64,000 nucleotides of DNA from Alteraquisediminimonas sediminicola (GCF_019740335.1 NZ_JAHXZS010000001.1:1054001-1118000); one strand, 5' to 3'; shown: positions 1 through 10,420, numbered from the stretch's first letter. Numbers and translations: made by a program. Notes: a model not told the origin generated them from the letters alone.

Positions 1-2
1 TT

Positions 3-530
3 GCCCTGTTGTCTGCATCCAATCAGGCCATGGCGCTGGGAAAGCCATTCAATCGCTTCATCACCATACTTTGGCAGCATGGCGGCATTGATGAGCGTAA
101 AGCCGTCATCGCCACCGGCGACTTCATCAAACTGGCAAGTGACTGGATGCGCCCTAAAGATGGCCCGTTGTACTGGGCATGGACGCATGAATGGGGCGCA
201 ACCAATGGGGCGCATGTTCATATCCTGCTACATGTACCGCCAAGGCTTGATCCGTTGTTCCGCGTGATGCCCAGACGCTGGGTGGCGAGACTATTACCCC
301 AAGGCTATCTCGATGGTGCAGTGGAGACCAAACGCATCCGAGGCGCCAAGGCCTATAACGGCATTACGAGCGCCCTCTATCATTATGATGTCATGGGGCG
401 ACTACGTTACATGATGAAAGCGGCTGATCCGGCGTTGGAAATGAAGCTGGGTCTGGTTGGCTATGGGAATGAGCCTTGGGGGCAGTCCAGCCTTATTTAT
501 GGCAAGCGGTCCGGACGGTGGCAAAAATGA
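3..530 (+). CDS. Putative HUH-type replication-initiator-like protein, 5'-truncated by window edge
   Basis: The frame is already open at base 3, so the true start probably lies left of the window. Counting from the first possible in-window start (TTG at 9), residues 69-75 read HVHILLH, a His-hydrophobic-His pattern like that of HUH nickases that start rolling-circle replication. It is followed by LRYMMK (132-137), which resembles the helix near the catalytic Tyr/Lys in such proteins, and by a YGKRSG tail (164-169) like that of phage- and plasmid-type Rep proteins. If this is right, the protein nicks and religates single-stranded DNA of a mobile element. It lies 78 bp upstream of a restriction-modification gene on the same strand, which fits island cargo. 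The similarity is motif-level only; an uncharacterised island protein is the alternative. Confidence 0.5.
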   Translation, partial: ALLSASNQAMALGKPFNRFITILWQHGGIDERKAVIATGDFIKLASDWMRPKDGPLYWAWTHEWGATNGAHVHILLHVPPRLDPLFRVMPRRWVARLLPQGYLDGAVETKRIRGAKAYNGITSALYHYDVMGRLRYMMKAADPALEMKLGLVGYGNEPWGQSSLIYGKRSGRWQK

Positions 531-608
531 AATAGCTAGATAATTTAGGAAAATGTTGGCGAAGTGACTACAAGTCGATATGCCCATTAACACCATTCAG
601 GGGGCGTT

Positions 609-3600
609 ATGGCTGTTGATATTCAGGGTTATGTAAACGAAATTCGTGCGCTCTACGCAAGTGGCCAGACAACCGAACACAGCTTTCGTCCAGCCTTGGC
701 CAAGCTGTTTACATCCATTGATTCCGCGCTGACTGTGATCAATGAGCCAAAGCATATTACTGATGTTGGCGCGCCCGACTTTGTTTTCCAACGCGGGGAT
801 GTTGCCATTGGCTGGTGCGAAGCCAAGGACATCGGCAAGGATGTCCGGAAGTTCGCCGCGAATGACTACAGCAAGGGCCAGAAAGACCGCTACCGCAAGG
901 GCTTGCCCAACCTGATCTACACCAACGGGCTAGATTTCGAGTTCATCCGCGAAGGCGATGTGGTGGATTTTATTTCCATTGCGGACCTGATCCCAACGCT
1001 GCCCGCACGGACGGGCAATTTCCCCCTGCTGGAAAACCGGCTGCGCGATTTCGTGCATGTTACCCCTCTCAGCATCACGTCATCCAAACGGCTGGCCGAA
1101 ATGATGGCGGGCAAGGCCGCAATCATAAAGGACATCATGGGCCGCGCCCTTGTGGCGGATATGAAGGCCAAGGATGCCACCGGCACGGCAACCGACCTGA
1201 TCGGCCAGTATGAGGCGTTCAAGGCAAGCTTGATCCATGACATCTCGGCGGAGGAATTTGCCGACATCTATGCCGAAACCATCGCCTACGGCCTGTTCGC
1301 CGCGCGACTGCATGATGAAACGCCCGAATCCTTTACCCGTGCCGAAGCGCTGGACTTGCTGCCTAAGACCAACCCATTCCTGCGAGAACTGTTCATCTAC
1401 ATCGCCGGACCAAATCTAGACGAGCGTCTGCGCCGAGTGATCGATGAGCTATGCAATGTGTTCTGCGCCACCGACATGGACAAGGTGCTGCGCAATTTCG
1501 GCAAGATCACCGCGCGACAAGACCCCTTCCTGCATTTCTATGAAAACTTTCTGGCCGAATATAACCCCGCCAAGCGCAAGGCGCGCGGTGTGTGGTATAC
1601 GCCCGAGCCGGTAGTGAATTTTATCGTGCGCGCGGTGGACGAGGTGCTAAAAACAGAATTCGGCCTGCCAGACGGTTTGGCGGACACCTCCAAAATCACC
1701 ATCGATTGGGACACCGGCCAGAACGATCCCAGGACCGGCAAACCCGCGCATATCAAGAAGGAAGTCCACCGCGTCCAGATTCTAGACCCCGCCACCGGCA
1801 CCGGAACGTTTCTGGCCGAAGTGGTCAAACTGGTTTCCGAACGGATCAAGGACGTCGCCCCCGGCCAGCTATCGGCCTATATCGAGCGCGATCTAATCCC
1901 GCGTCTGCATGGATTCGAACTGCTGATGGCCAGCTATGCCATGTGCCACATGAAGCTGGACATGATCCTGACCCGGCTTGGCTACAAGCCATCAGCCAAC
2001 CCGCCGCGCCTTGGGGTTTATCTCACCAACAGCCTTGAAGAAGGCGAACGTGTGGAGCAGACTCTATTCGGCCTGTCTCGCGCTATAGCCAATGAGGCCA
2101 AGGCCGCCAGCGACATCAAGCGCCAGACTCCCATCATGTGCGTAATCGGCAACCCGCCCTATTCGGGCCACTCATCCAATAAGGGCGCGTGGATCGAAAA
2201 GTTAATGGGTGACTACAAGGTTAGCCCCGAACTCAAGCGCCCTGCGCAAGCCAAGTGGCTGTCTGATGACTATGTGAAGTTTCTTCGCTTTGCCGAACAC
2301 ATGATCGAACAAAATGGCGAGGGCGTGCTGGGCTTCATCACCAACCACGGTTATCTCGACAACCCAACCTTTATGGATATGCGCCACCATTTGCGACAGA
2401 CCTTTGACCGAATCTATGTGCTCGACCTGCACGGAAATTCCAAAAAGAAGGAAGTCTGCCCCGACGGTTCACCCGACAAGAATGTATTCGACATCCAGCA
2501 GGGTGTGGCAATAATCGTGGCGGTCAAGCGACGGCAAGGTGCAGGCACAAAGCCACTCGCCCAAGTGCTACACGGTGAATTGTGGGGCGACCGCGACAGC
2601 AAGTATCAGCAACTGTGTGATGGCACGACCGACGCATTGATGCTCGATGACGTTTCTCCCGAAGCAACGCCTTGGCGCTTCAAGCCAACCGACAGAGCGC
2701 TAGAAGCTATCTATCAGGCGGGCTTTTCCGTAGCAGACCTGTTTTCCCCGAACGGGAGGCCCGCGCCGGGTATAGTCACAACACATGACGAATTTGCGAT
2801 TTCATGGAGCGCGGCAGAGGCAGTCGATAAGGTGGAGCGTCTACTAGCAACCGCAGATGAGTCAGAAGCGCGCCAGCTTTTTCGGCTATGCTCTCAAAAC
2901 CAATGGAACTATGCGGCGGCGAAGGTGGCACTGGCTGATGGTACTTGGCGGCAGGCCATTACGCCAATTGCCTATCGACCATTCGACACACGTTATACCG
3001 TCTACAATTCCCATGTTGCAGTGCATCGCCGCGACCGCGTGATGCAGCACCTATTCAACCACAACAATATCAATTTGATGCTGACAGGTCAGACGAAAGA
3101 TGAAGTGGGCGGATTGGTATCTAACAATATCGCGGGACACAAAGCTTTCAGTGGTTTTGACATCACCTACAATTTGCCCCTCTACCTTTACCCGGAGGAA
3201 AGCACTCTTGACCAAACCATCCGCGTCAATTTCGATCCCAAGCTATACACCCAAATCCGCAAAGCGGCTGGCCTGTTCGCCTCCCCTGCGCCCGATGGGA
3301 CAAACACCTTCCGCGAGGCGACCGGCGATACCCGCCCCGATGAGGTGCAAGTGTTCGATTACATCTATGGCGTACTGCATTGCCCTGCCTACCGCGCCAC
3401 CTATGCCGATTTCCTGAAAAGCAACTTCCCCCGCATTCCCTTCCCGGCCTCGCCCGAATCGTTCCGCGTGATCAGCGAGGCAGGCGAAGCCCTGCGCCGC
3501 CTTCACCTGATGGAAGACGCCGCCATCGGCGAAACCCCCTATATCTTCCACGGAGACGGCAACAGCGTGTTAGACAAGCCGCGCTATGAGAACGGGCAAG

Positions 3601-3809
3601 TCTGGGTCAATGCCGACCAGTATTTCGATGGCGTGCCCGCGATTGCATGGGACTTTCACATCGGCGGCTATCAACCCGCGCAAAAATGGCTAAAAGACCG
3701 CAAGGGCCACGAACTATCATGGGATGATATTCGTCATTATCAGAAAATCATCAAAATCTTGTCTGAAACCGACAGAATCATGAAGGAAATCAATCTCCCT
3801 CTGGATTGA
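609..3809 (+). CDS. Type ISP-like single-chain restriction-modification enzyme (nuclease + N6-adenine methylase)
   Basis: This 1066-residue protein should methylate adenine in a specific site and cut unmethylated DNA. The N-terminus has a PD-(D/E)xK-like nuclease pattern (D57, then E71-A-K73, preceded by a TEHSFRP segment at 22-28). The methylase core has a YTP motif near 330, motif I DPATGTGTF from residue 393, and motif IV NPPY at 515-518, which marks an N6-adenine (gamma-class) enzyme. The C-terminal third, about 680-1050, is the expected target-recognition region. Known type ISP enzymes such as LlaGI and LlaBIII are near 1,580 residues and carry a helicase between nuclease and methylase. 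I see no Walker A motif here, so the architecture is shorter and closer to type IIG. The start is an ATG after AGGGGGCG. No separate specificity or restriction subunit lies beside it. Confidence 0.85.
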   Translation: MAVDIQGYVNEIRALYASGQTTEHSFRPALAKLFTSIDSALTVINEPKHITDVGAPDFVFQRGDVAIGWCEAKDIGKDVRKFAANDYSKGQKDRYRKGLPNLIYTNGLDFEFIREGDVVDFISIADLIPTLPARTGNFPLLENRLRDFVHVTPLSITSSKRLAEMMAGKAAIIKDIMGRALVADMKAKDATGTATDLIGQYEAFKASLIHDISAEEFADIYAETIAYGLFAARLHDETPESFTRAEALDLLPKTNPFLRELFIYIAGPNLDERLRRVIDELCNVFCATDMDKVLRNFGKITARQDPFLHFYENFLAEYNPAKRKARGVWYTPEPVVNFIVRAVDEVLKTEFGLPDGLADTSKITIDWDTGQNDPRTGKPAHIKKEVHRVQILDPATGTGTFLAEVVKLVSERIKDVAPGQLSAYIERDLIPRLHGFELLMASYAMCHMKLDMILTRLGYKPSANPPRLGVYLTNSLEEGERVEQTLFGLSRAIANEAKAASDIKRQTPIMCVIGNPPYSGHSSNKGAWIEKLMGDYKVSPELKRPAQAKWLSDDYVKFLRFAEHMIEQNGEGVLGFITNHGYLDNPTFMDMRHHLRQTFDRIYVLDLHGNSKKKEVCPDGSPDKNVFDIQQGVAIIVAVKRRQGAGTKPLAQVLHGELWGDRDSKYQQLCDGTTDALMLDDVSPEATPWRFKPTDRALEAIYQAGFSVADLFSPNGRPAPGIVTTHDEFAISWSAAEAVDKVERLLATADESEARQLFRLCSQNQWNYAAAKVALADGTWRQAITPIAYRPFDTRYTVYNSHVAVHRRDRVMQHLFNHNNINLMLTGQTKDEVGGLVSNNIAGHKAFSGFDITYNLPLYLYPEESTLDQTIRVNFDPKLYTQIRKAAGLFASPAPDGTNTFREATGDTRPDEVQVFDYIYGVLHCPAYRATYADFLKSNFPRIPFPASPESFRVISEAGEALRRLHLMEDAAIGETPYIFHGDGNSVLDKPRYENGQVWVNADQYFDGVPAIAWDFHIGGYQPAQKWLKDRKGHELSWDDIRHYQKIIKILSETDRIMKEINLPLD

Positions 3810-3885
3810 TGTGCTGGCATTGGATTCACTTTATGTTCCGATTCTGCTATTGATTTAGGTAAATCAGGGTGGATAGGATCGGCGC

Positions 3886-4509
3886 ATGGGTGGCTATGGA
3901 TCGGGGCGACAATACGGGCGGCCAACGGCTGATTTAAGTCTGCGGGTCGATATCGCATGGATGATCCGTACAGGGCACGCCATCCCCGGCTCGCTTATGT
4001 CCGGCACCCTAAGTTGGAGTTATGGCAGGGATAATCCAGCGGGCTCGATCAGCTATCAGGCTGATATGTCAGACTGTCACAATGCCAAGCTGCTCCTGAC
4101 TTACACACACGGTTCTGGTGAGAATAAGGAAAGCGTCCGGCAGAAAGTCCGCCTGACCTGCACTGAACCGCATTATGGCGGGAAACGATGGTGGATGATC
4201 TGCCCCTATCACGGCATTCGGGTCAGCAAGCTATACAAGCCCAGTGGCGGGGACCGGTTTGCGTCGCGCACGGCATGGCGATTGGGCTATCAGTCGCAAC
4301 GTAGCTCCGAACGCGACCGACCCTTTGACAGGCTGTTCAGGCTGCAAAAGAAACTGGGGTGCCAGCAAGGCTATGACAATTGGCCAACGCGCCCCAAAGG
4401 CATGTGGCAGCGCACCTATGACCGTCATCTGGCCCGCTATCAGGAACTCGACGCCGAATGTGCGGTCGCATTGTATGCAATAATGCAGAGGGGTGGGTTA
4501 ATCCCATAG
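3886..4509 (+). CDS. Uncharacterised mobile-island protein with GGYGSGR N-terminus
   Basis: A 207-residue protein I cannot assign to a function. It opens with MGGYGSGR, a signature I associate with a family of hypothetical proteins on alphaproteobacterial integrated elements. The middle has a Cys/His/Trp-rich stretch (CTEPHYGGKRWWMICPYHG, near 95-115), which could bind a metal or be a small beta domain. The C-terminal half is rich in Arg, Tyr and Gln. There is no signal peptide or membrane segment. The start ATG is preceded by AGGA at good spacing. It is 76 bp downstream of the restriction-modification gene on the same strand and is the last gene before the island's non-coding tail. It could be an accessory protein of the element, but nothing in the sequence proves this. 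Confidence 0.6.
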   Translation: MGGYGSGRQYGRPTADLSLRVDIAWMIRTGHAIPGSLMSGTLSWSYGRDNPAGSISYQADMSDCHNAKLLLTYTHGSGENKESVRQKVRLTCTEPHYGGKRWWMICPYHGIRVSKLYKPSGGDRFASRTAWRLGYQSQRSSERDRPFDRLFRLQKKLGCQQGYDNWPTRPKGMWQRTYDRHLARYQELDAECAVALYAIMQRGGLIP

Positions 4510-4816
4510 ACGGCCGGCTAAAGGACCGCACATGATCGAAACTTCCCTCATCCGCGATTCAGTGCATGGGGGGGGCATTGATCCCTGCACGGAACAATAT
4601 AGGGACCGACTAAACTCACTAAAGGGTGTGCTAATACAGATTTCTCGCCCGCGCGCGCGAGGGGGAAACACATGGGTTTAGGGGGTAGCGATAGCAGTAT
4701 GGGGGTATATTTGGGGGTACATTGCAAATATATTAAAACATTATAATATTATATCAATATCTTATAAATACTTTTCGATGCCTGCAGCCGCACCATCAGA
4801 CAAACACCTCCAGCCC
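4510..4816. other. Non-coding right end of the putative island
   Basis: These 307 bp separate the last island gene from the first gene of ordinary chromosomal type. I see no convincing gene here. There is a G/C-rich alternating stretch near 4648-4663, three GGGGGTA repeats at 4681-4719, and an unusually AT-rich run from about 4720 to 4775. Repeats beside an AT-rich run are common at the ends of tyrosine-integrase elements. The exact junction cannot be placed without the left end or an empty-site genome. Confidence 0.4.
4681..4719. repeat. Three direct GGGGGTA repeats, possible integrase arm sites
   Basis: The heptamer GGGGGTA occurs at 4681, 4701 and 4713, all in the same orientation, spaced 20 and 12 bp. 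Short G-run repeats of this kind are often found near the attachment sites of integrative elements, where they can act as integrase arm-binding sites. No integrase gene is present in the window, so the role is inferred from position only. Confidence 0.35.
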
Positions 4817-5440
4817 TCACACGCTCCGCATGCTGTGCTTGCCTGTGCCCTGATGCAACACCGTTTCCACCCCATCGTGGATGTCGAACACCGTGCCTTG
4901 GGGCGCATCAGGGGCCAGCAGCACCCCTTCATATGGATCGCCACCCGCCAACAGGCCGCGCAATACCCGTAGCGTGACACCATGGCTGATCACCAGCACA
5001 TCGCGCGCCGGATCAAGATCGGCCAGCCATGATTGCAACCGCGCCGCAATCGCCGGAAACCATTCGCCACCGGGCGGTGGCACAGTGAAAACGCGCCGTT
5101 CGGGGCAGGTGATCGGGCCAATATCCGCCACGATCTCGGCATAATGACGCCCGGTCCAATCGCCGACATCGATTTCCAGCAAACGTAGATCATGACGAAA
5201 GTCGAAAAAGTCGCGTTCCAGATGCTCGGCGATAATGGCAGCTGTCTGCATCGTCCGACCCGCAGGCGAGGTCCATAAATCCACATCCGGCGCATGGCCC
5301 AACGCAGCCAACAACCCCGCGCCCATCGCCTCGGCCTGCGCGATCCCATCGCGGGTAAGCGGCGTATGCCCCAAATGGCCCTGCATCCGGGCGCTGGCAT
5401 TATAAACGGTTTCGGCATGACGGGCGAGAATGAAGCGCAT
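4817..5440 (-). CDS. Histidine phosphatase family protein (phosphoglycerate-mutase-like)
   Basis: A 207-residue cytosolic phosphatase of the branch that uses a phospho-histidine intermediate. The RHxE motif is at residues 7-10 (R7, nucleophile H8). Further active-site residues are R62 in the SPAGRTMQTA segment, E89 in LLEIDVGDWTG, and H153 in the VISHGVT segment. This full set suggests an active enzyme. Substrate cannot be told from sequence; family members act on phosphosugars, alpha-ribazole phosphate or other small phosphoesters. There is no cobalamin context here, so I do not call it CobC. It is the first core-type gene after the island, reads toward it, and stands alone. Confidence 0.88.
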   Translation of the reverse strand: MRFILARHAETVYNASARMQGHLGHTPLTRDGIAQAEAMGAGLLAALGHAPDVDLWTSPAGRTMQTAAIIAEHLERDFFDFRHDLRLLEIDVGDWTGRHYAEIVADIGPITCPERRVFTVPPPGGEWFPAIAARLQSWLADLDPARDVLVISHGVTLRVLRGLLAGGDPYEGVLLAPDAPQGTVFDIHDGVETVLHQGTGKHSMRSV

Positions 5441-5655
5441 GGCATCGCCTTAGCGCTCAACGACACAACAGGGAAGCAATGCCACTCCTCTATATTCATC
5501 AATGCGCAGAAATGGCGGGCAAGCCACACCAAGGACAACGCCCTGCACACCTTAATTTATTAAAATATTGCGCTTCATTAGCCTGCGGTTAAGCCAGTGC
5601 CTGCTACATCTTTTCCCGTCATGCCTTATCGGCATCAATGAAAAGGACTTTTGCG

Positions 5656-6030
5656 ATGCGCAAACTCATCATGGCCTTGGCCCTTGCCACAGTCACCGCA
5701 ACCGCAATGCCCGTGCTGGCAGATCCGCCGCCTTGGGCGCCCGCCCATGGCCGCCGCGCGCAGGAGCGCAACCTATATGATCGTTATGGCCGTTATTACG
5801 ACCCTCGCCGCCTGTCTTATGATGAACGCATCTGGCGCGGCCGCGATGGGCGTTATTATTGCAAGCGCGACAATGGCTCGACCGGCCTGATCATCGGCGC
5901 AGCCGCCGGTGCCCTGCTCGGTCGTGAATTGTCGCGCGGCGAAGATGCCACTGTCGGCATGATCATCGGCGCAGCGGGTGGCGCGTTGGTCGGTCGCGCG
6001 ATCGACCGTGGCGACATCCGCTGCCGTTAA
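5656..6030 (+). CDS. Glycine-zipper 2TM-domain surface/outer-membrane protein
   Basis: A 124-residue exported protein. Residues 1-23 form a signal peptide ending around PVLADPP. A charged, Tyr- and Arg-rich region follows, then two Gly/Ala helices: LIIGAAAGALLGREL and VGMIIGAAGGALVGRAI. This is the glycine-zipper arrangement of the 17-kDa surface antigen/OmpA-like lipoprotein group, although I see no lipobox Cys. I chose ATG 5656 over ATG 5638 because AAAAGGAC lies just upstream of 5656 and the shorter form starts directly with the signal peptide. A paralog with the same layout sits at 12938-13342. It probably inserts in or stabilises the envelope; no enzymatic role is visible. Confidence 0.8.
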   Translation: MRKLIMALALATVTATAMPVLADPPPWAPAHGRRAQERNLYDRYGRYYDPRRLSYDERIWRGRDGRYYCKRDNGSTGLIIGAAAGALLGRELSRGEDATVGMIIGAAGGALVGRAIDRGDIRCR

Positions 6031-6033
6031 GAC

Positions 6034-6501
6034 TTAGCCCAAATTGACCTGAAGCCGGGTGATGCGTGAGGTATGGATGCGCCACGCCCCGTTCACCCGG
6101 CGATAGGTTTCATGATAATGACCGCAACCATGCAGCGTCAGGACGCTCCCGTCTTCGGTCAAGATCTGGTCTTCCATCGCGATCACGCCGCACGCTTCAT
6201 CATCGGCGAGGATTTCCACTTCATGGCAATGGCCATGATGGATGGTCCGCGAATTGCCAATCGCGCCGCGAATGAAGGCGATAATATTGTCGCCGCCTTG
6301 ATAGACCCAGTCATTGCTCTCGGCAGCGCGACCGGACTCGCCTGCGCCATCGATGCTGAGCGAGGCGCGCGCATCGAAAGTCGCATCATCGCAAAAAACG
6401 GACCGAAGCGCGTCCCATTGCTTGGTATCCATCAACCGGAAATAGCGGCCCTTGAGCTGCTTGATTTCTTCGATGGCGAATAATTTTTCACTGATGTCCA
6501 T
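6034..6501 (-). CDS. SnoaL-like / NTF2-fold family protein
   Basis: A 155-residue protein with the small cone-shaped NTF2-like fold seen in SnoaL-type polyketide cyclases, steroid isomerases and many uncharacterised bacterial proteins. The pattern is typical: an N-terminal helix pair (EEIKQLKGRYFRLMDTKQWDAL is the type of segment), then FCDDATFD near residue 37-44, a His-rich strand (TIHHGHCHEVEI), GCGHYHETYRR, and WRIHTSRITRL at the end. No signal peptide is seen. It converges with the glycine-zipper gene, with only 3 bp between their stops. Substrate and role are unknown. It could be an enzyme or only a ligand-binding fold. Confidence 0.75.
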   Translation of the reverse strand: MDISEKLFAIEEIKQLKGRYFRLMDTKQWDALRSVFCDDATFDARASLSIDGAGESGRAAESNDWVYQGGDNIIAFIRGAIGNSRTIHHGHCHEVEILADDEACGVIAMEDQILTEDGSVLTLHGCGHYHETYRRVNGAWRIHTSRITRLQVNLG

Positions 6502-6589
6502 GGGGGCGTCTTCATCCTCAGATTATGTTCTGCCACCTGTGTAACCAGTCGGCAGGACATAACCAGCAGGACAATTAGCTAGGTGCGGA

Positions 6590-8275
<1,686 letters not shown>

Positions 8276-8350
8276 TCAAAGCGATAAAAAATCTGGGGAT
8301 GGATAAGATCATCCACGCATTTTCGATGATGATGGCCGACATCCCAATGT

Positions 8351-8453
8351 CGTCATTCCCGCGAAGGCGGGAATCCAGACAGGACGAACCGACGCGGTTG
8401 CGCACCCTTCGATCTGATAGTGATTCTGGATTCCCGCCTACGCGGGAATGACG
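8351..8453. repeat. REPIN-like repeat: two inverted hairpin units
   Basis: A 29-bp unit at 8351-8379 (CGTCATTCCCGCGAAGGCGG...) recurs inverted at 8425-8453 with a single base difference. Each unit is itself a hairpin of the form TTCCCGC-loop-GCGGGAA. The roughly 45 bp between them are related in sequence to the middle of the copy at 44824-44927 when one copy is reverse-complemented. This paired layout is that of REP doublets (REPINs), short non-autonomous elements moved by RAYT transposases. No RAYT gene is in the window. It fills most of the 296-bp gap between pyrG and leuB. Confidence 0.75.
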
Positions 8454-8520
8454 GGGTGCAGGAATAACCTAACGCGGCGCGGGTCTCGCTCCCCGCGCCG
8501 TCTTCAAATTTTGCCCGCGC

Positions 8521-9564
8521 TTATAATGCCGCCAGCACCGCATCGCCCATTTGGGTGGTGGTCATCGTGCCACCAAGATCGGCAGAACGCGCACCATTGG
8601 CCAAGGCCGTGGCCACCGCCGCATCGATCTTGTCGGCGATTTCCGCCTGACCGAGCGAATAACGCAGCATCATCGCCGCCGACAGGATCGTCGCCAGCGG
8701 GTTCGCCTTGCCCTGCCCGGCGATGTCCGGGGCGGAACCATGGATCGGCTCATACAGCCCCTTCTGGTTCGCATCGAGCGAGGCCGATGGCAGCATGCCG
8801 ATCGAACCGGCGCACATGCTCGCCTGATCCGACAAAATATCGCCGAACAAATTGCCGGTCACGATCACGTCAAACTGGCCCGGATTGCGGACAAGCTGCA
8901 TCGCGGCATTATCGACATACATATGGCTAAGTTCGACATCGGGATATTCCGCATGCGTCTCGATCACGACATCACGCCACAATTGCGAGGTTTCGAGCAC
9001 ATTCGCCTTGTCGACCGAGCATAATTTGCCCCGACGCGCCCGCGCCGTTTCAAACCCGACCCGTGCGATCCGGCGCACTTCGTCCTCATTATAGGACATG
9101 ACATCATAGCCTTCGCGCTTGCCATCCTTGGTCGTGCGCATGCCCTTTTCACCGAAATAGACATCGCCGTTCAATTCGCGCACGATCACCATGTCGATCT
9201 GGGTTGCCACTTCCGGACGCAAAGCCGATGCATCGGCCAGTTCCTTGAACAAGGTCGCCGGACGCAAATTGGCAAACAGGCTCAATTCCTTGCGCAGGCC
9301 AAGAATCGCCTGTTCGGGCCGCAAATGGCGTTCCAAGCTGTCACAATCAGGATCGCCGACCGCACCGAACAAGATCGCATCGGCGCGCTTGGCGAGATCG
9401 AGCGTGGCTTGGGGCAGCGGGTGGCCCGATGCCTTATAAGCAGCGCCGCCAACCGGGGCTTCTTCGAATGTCAGGCCGGGAATCGCGAGCGCGTCCAGCA
9501 CGCGGCGGGCTTCAGCGATGACTTCGGGACCGATCCCGTCACCGGGCAAAAGGGCAATCAGCAT
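8521..9564 (-). CDS. leuB: 3-isopropylmalate dehydrogenase
   Basis: LeuB oxidises and decarboxylates 3-isopropylmalate to 2-oxoisocaproate with NAD+, the third step of leucine synthesis. The 347-residue protein begins [14 protein letters not shown], the usual N-terminus, and has the LLFGAVG-type strand (ILFGAVGDP), the substrate-binding Arg cluster around [13 protein letters not shown], and the signature [13 protein letters not shown] with the metal-binding Asp residues. The C-terminal [16 protein letters not shown] segment binds NAD. I chose ATG 9564 because GGAG lies 7 bp upstream; an in-frame upstream ATG at 9579 would overlap that site. leuA, leuC and leuD are not adjacent. Confidence 0.96.
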   Translation of the reverse strand: MLIALLPGDGIGPEVIAEARRVLDALAIPGLTFEEAPVGGAAYKASGHPLPQATLDLAKRADAILFGAVGDPDCDSLERHLRPEQAILGLRKELSLFANLRPATLFKELADASALRPEVATQIDMVIVRELNGDVYFGEKGMRTTKDGKREGYDVMSYNEDEVRRIARVGFETARARRGKLCSVDKANVLETSQLWRDVVIETHAEYPDVELSHMYVDNAAMQLVRNPGQFDVIVTGNLFGDILSDQASMCAGSIGMLPSASLDANQKGLYEPIHGSAPDIAGQGKANPLATILSAAMMLRYSLGQAEIADKIDAAVATALANGARSADLGGTMTTTQMGDAVLAAL

Positions 9565-9615
9565 GGGAAACTCCGTCAATAATAATCGCCCTCGCCCATG
9601 CCTTGAGCAAGCGTA

Positions 9616-10371
9616 TCACGCAACCATCTTGTTCAATCGCTCCACCAACCGCGCCCGCGCGGCCATCAAAGATTGGCCCGAGGATTGGCCGGACGCATGC
9701 CCCGTTCCATGCAGCACATCCCGCGCAATGAAATGGCCGGTCAGCTTCAACCCCTCCAGCAATGCCGAAAGGTCCGGCACCTCTTCACCCCGCAGAAACG
9801 CCGGCAATGGCAGCAATCGGTCGCGATAGCCCTCGCCCGCCACCCGCGACACCGCCCGGCCCGTTTTCGGGCTGACATAGATCAGGTCATCGACCGCATC
9901 CGTGACCGCGCACCGCTCCAGATCAAGGCCAAAGCCCAATTCAATCAGGGTCAGCAATTCATATCGCACCAGCGCCACAACCCAACCGCGCGCGCTCGGC
10001 GCGGCCTCAATCGCCGCCAATGCGGCATCGAGCGCCTGATACAGAGAAGGAAAGGGCTGCTGCTCCGGCAACGCACGGGCAGTCAGCGCCGTCAGCCATT
10101 GCAACCCGGCCGCCGCCAATGGCTCGGCAAATAAAGGGCCGCGACTGTGATGAAGTTCAACCCGCATCGACGGCAATTGCGTTTCGGACCGGGCATGGCA
10201 ATCGATGACGACCTGATTGCCCGGTTGCAGCACGGGCCGCATCGCGGTTGATCGCCCGGCCTGCACATAGCCCGCGACCAACCCATCATCCGGCGTCATC
10301 GCCCGCAATATCACGCCATGTTCGCCATGATGACGAATACCGCAGATAATGGCCGGGCATTGGATGTGCAT
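9616..10371 (-). CDS. recO: DNA repair protein RecO
   Basis: RecO works in the RecFOR pathway: it binds single-stranded DNA and SSB and helps RecA load at gaps. The 251-residue sequence has the expected N-terminal OB-fold (ICGIRHHGEHGVILRAM...GLVAGYVQAGRS), a helical middle, and the conserved FELLTLIELGFGLDLERC-like segment (YELLTLIELGFGLDLERC near 143-160), followed by YVSPKTGRAVS. The zinc-finger region of some RecO proteins is reduced here to a single visible Cys. The gene lies upstream of leuB on the same strand with a 51-bp gap and downstream of trcR behind a strong hairpin. Confidence 0.92.
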   Translation of the reverse strand: MHIQCPAIICGIRHHGEHGVILRAMTPDDGLVAGYVQAGRSTAMRPVLQPGNQVVIDCHARSETQLPSMRVELHHSRGPLFAEPLAAAGLQWLTALTARALPEQQPFPSLYQALDAALAAIEAAPSARGWVVALVRYELLTLIELGFGLDLERCAVTDAVDDLIYVSPKTGRAVSRVAGEGYRDRLLPLPAFLRGEEVPDLSALLEGLKLTGHFIARDVLHGTGHASGQSSGQSLMAARARLVERLNKMVA

Positions 10372-10388
10372 TTTTGTTAAGCCTCAGT

Positions 10389-10420
10389 CGCCGGGCGACA
10401 ACATTCATAGTCGCCCGGCG
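10389..10420 (-). terminator. Strong hairpin between trcR and recO
   Basis: A perfect 11-bp stem (CGCCGGGCGAC at 10389-10399 pairing with 10410-10420) with a 10-base loop lies just past the trcR stop. On the minus strand it is followed by a weak T-containing tail (GGCTTAACAAAAA direction), so it may act as a terminator or as an mRNA 3'-end stabiliser. Confidence 0.6.
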
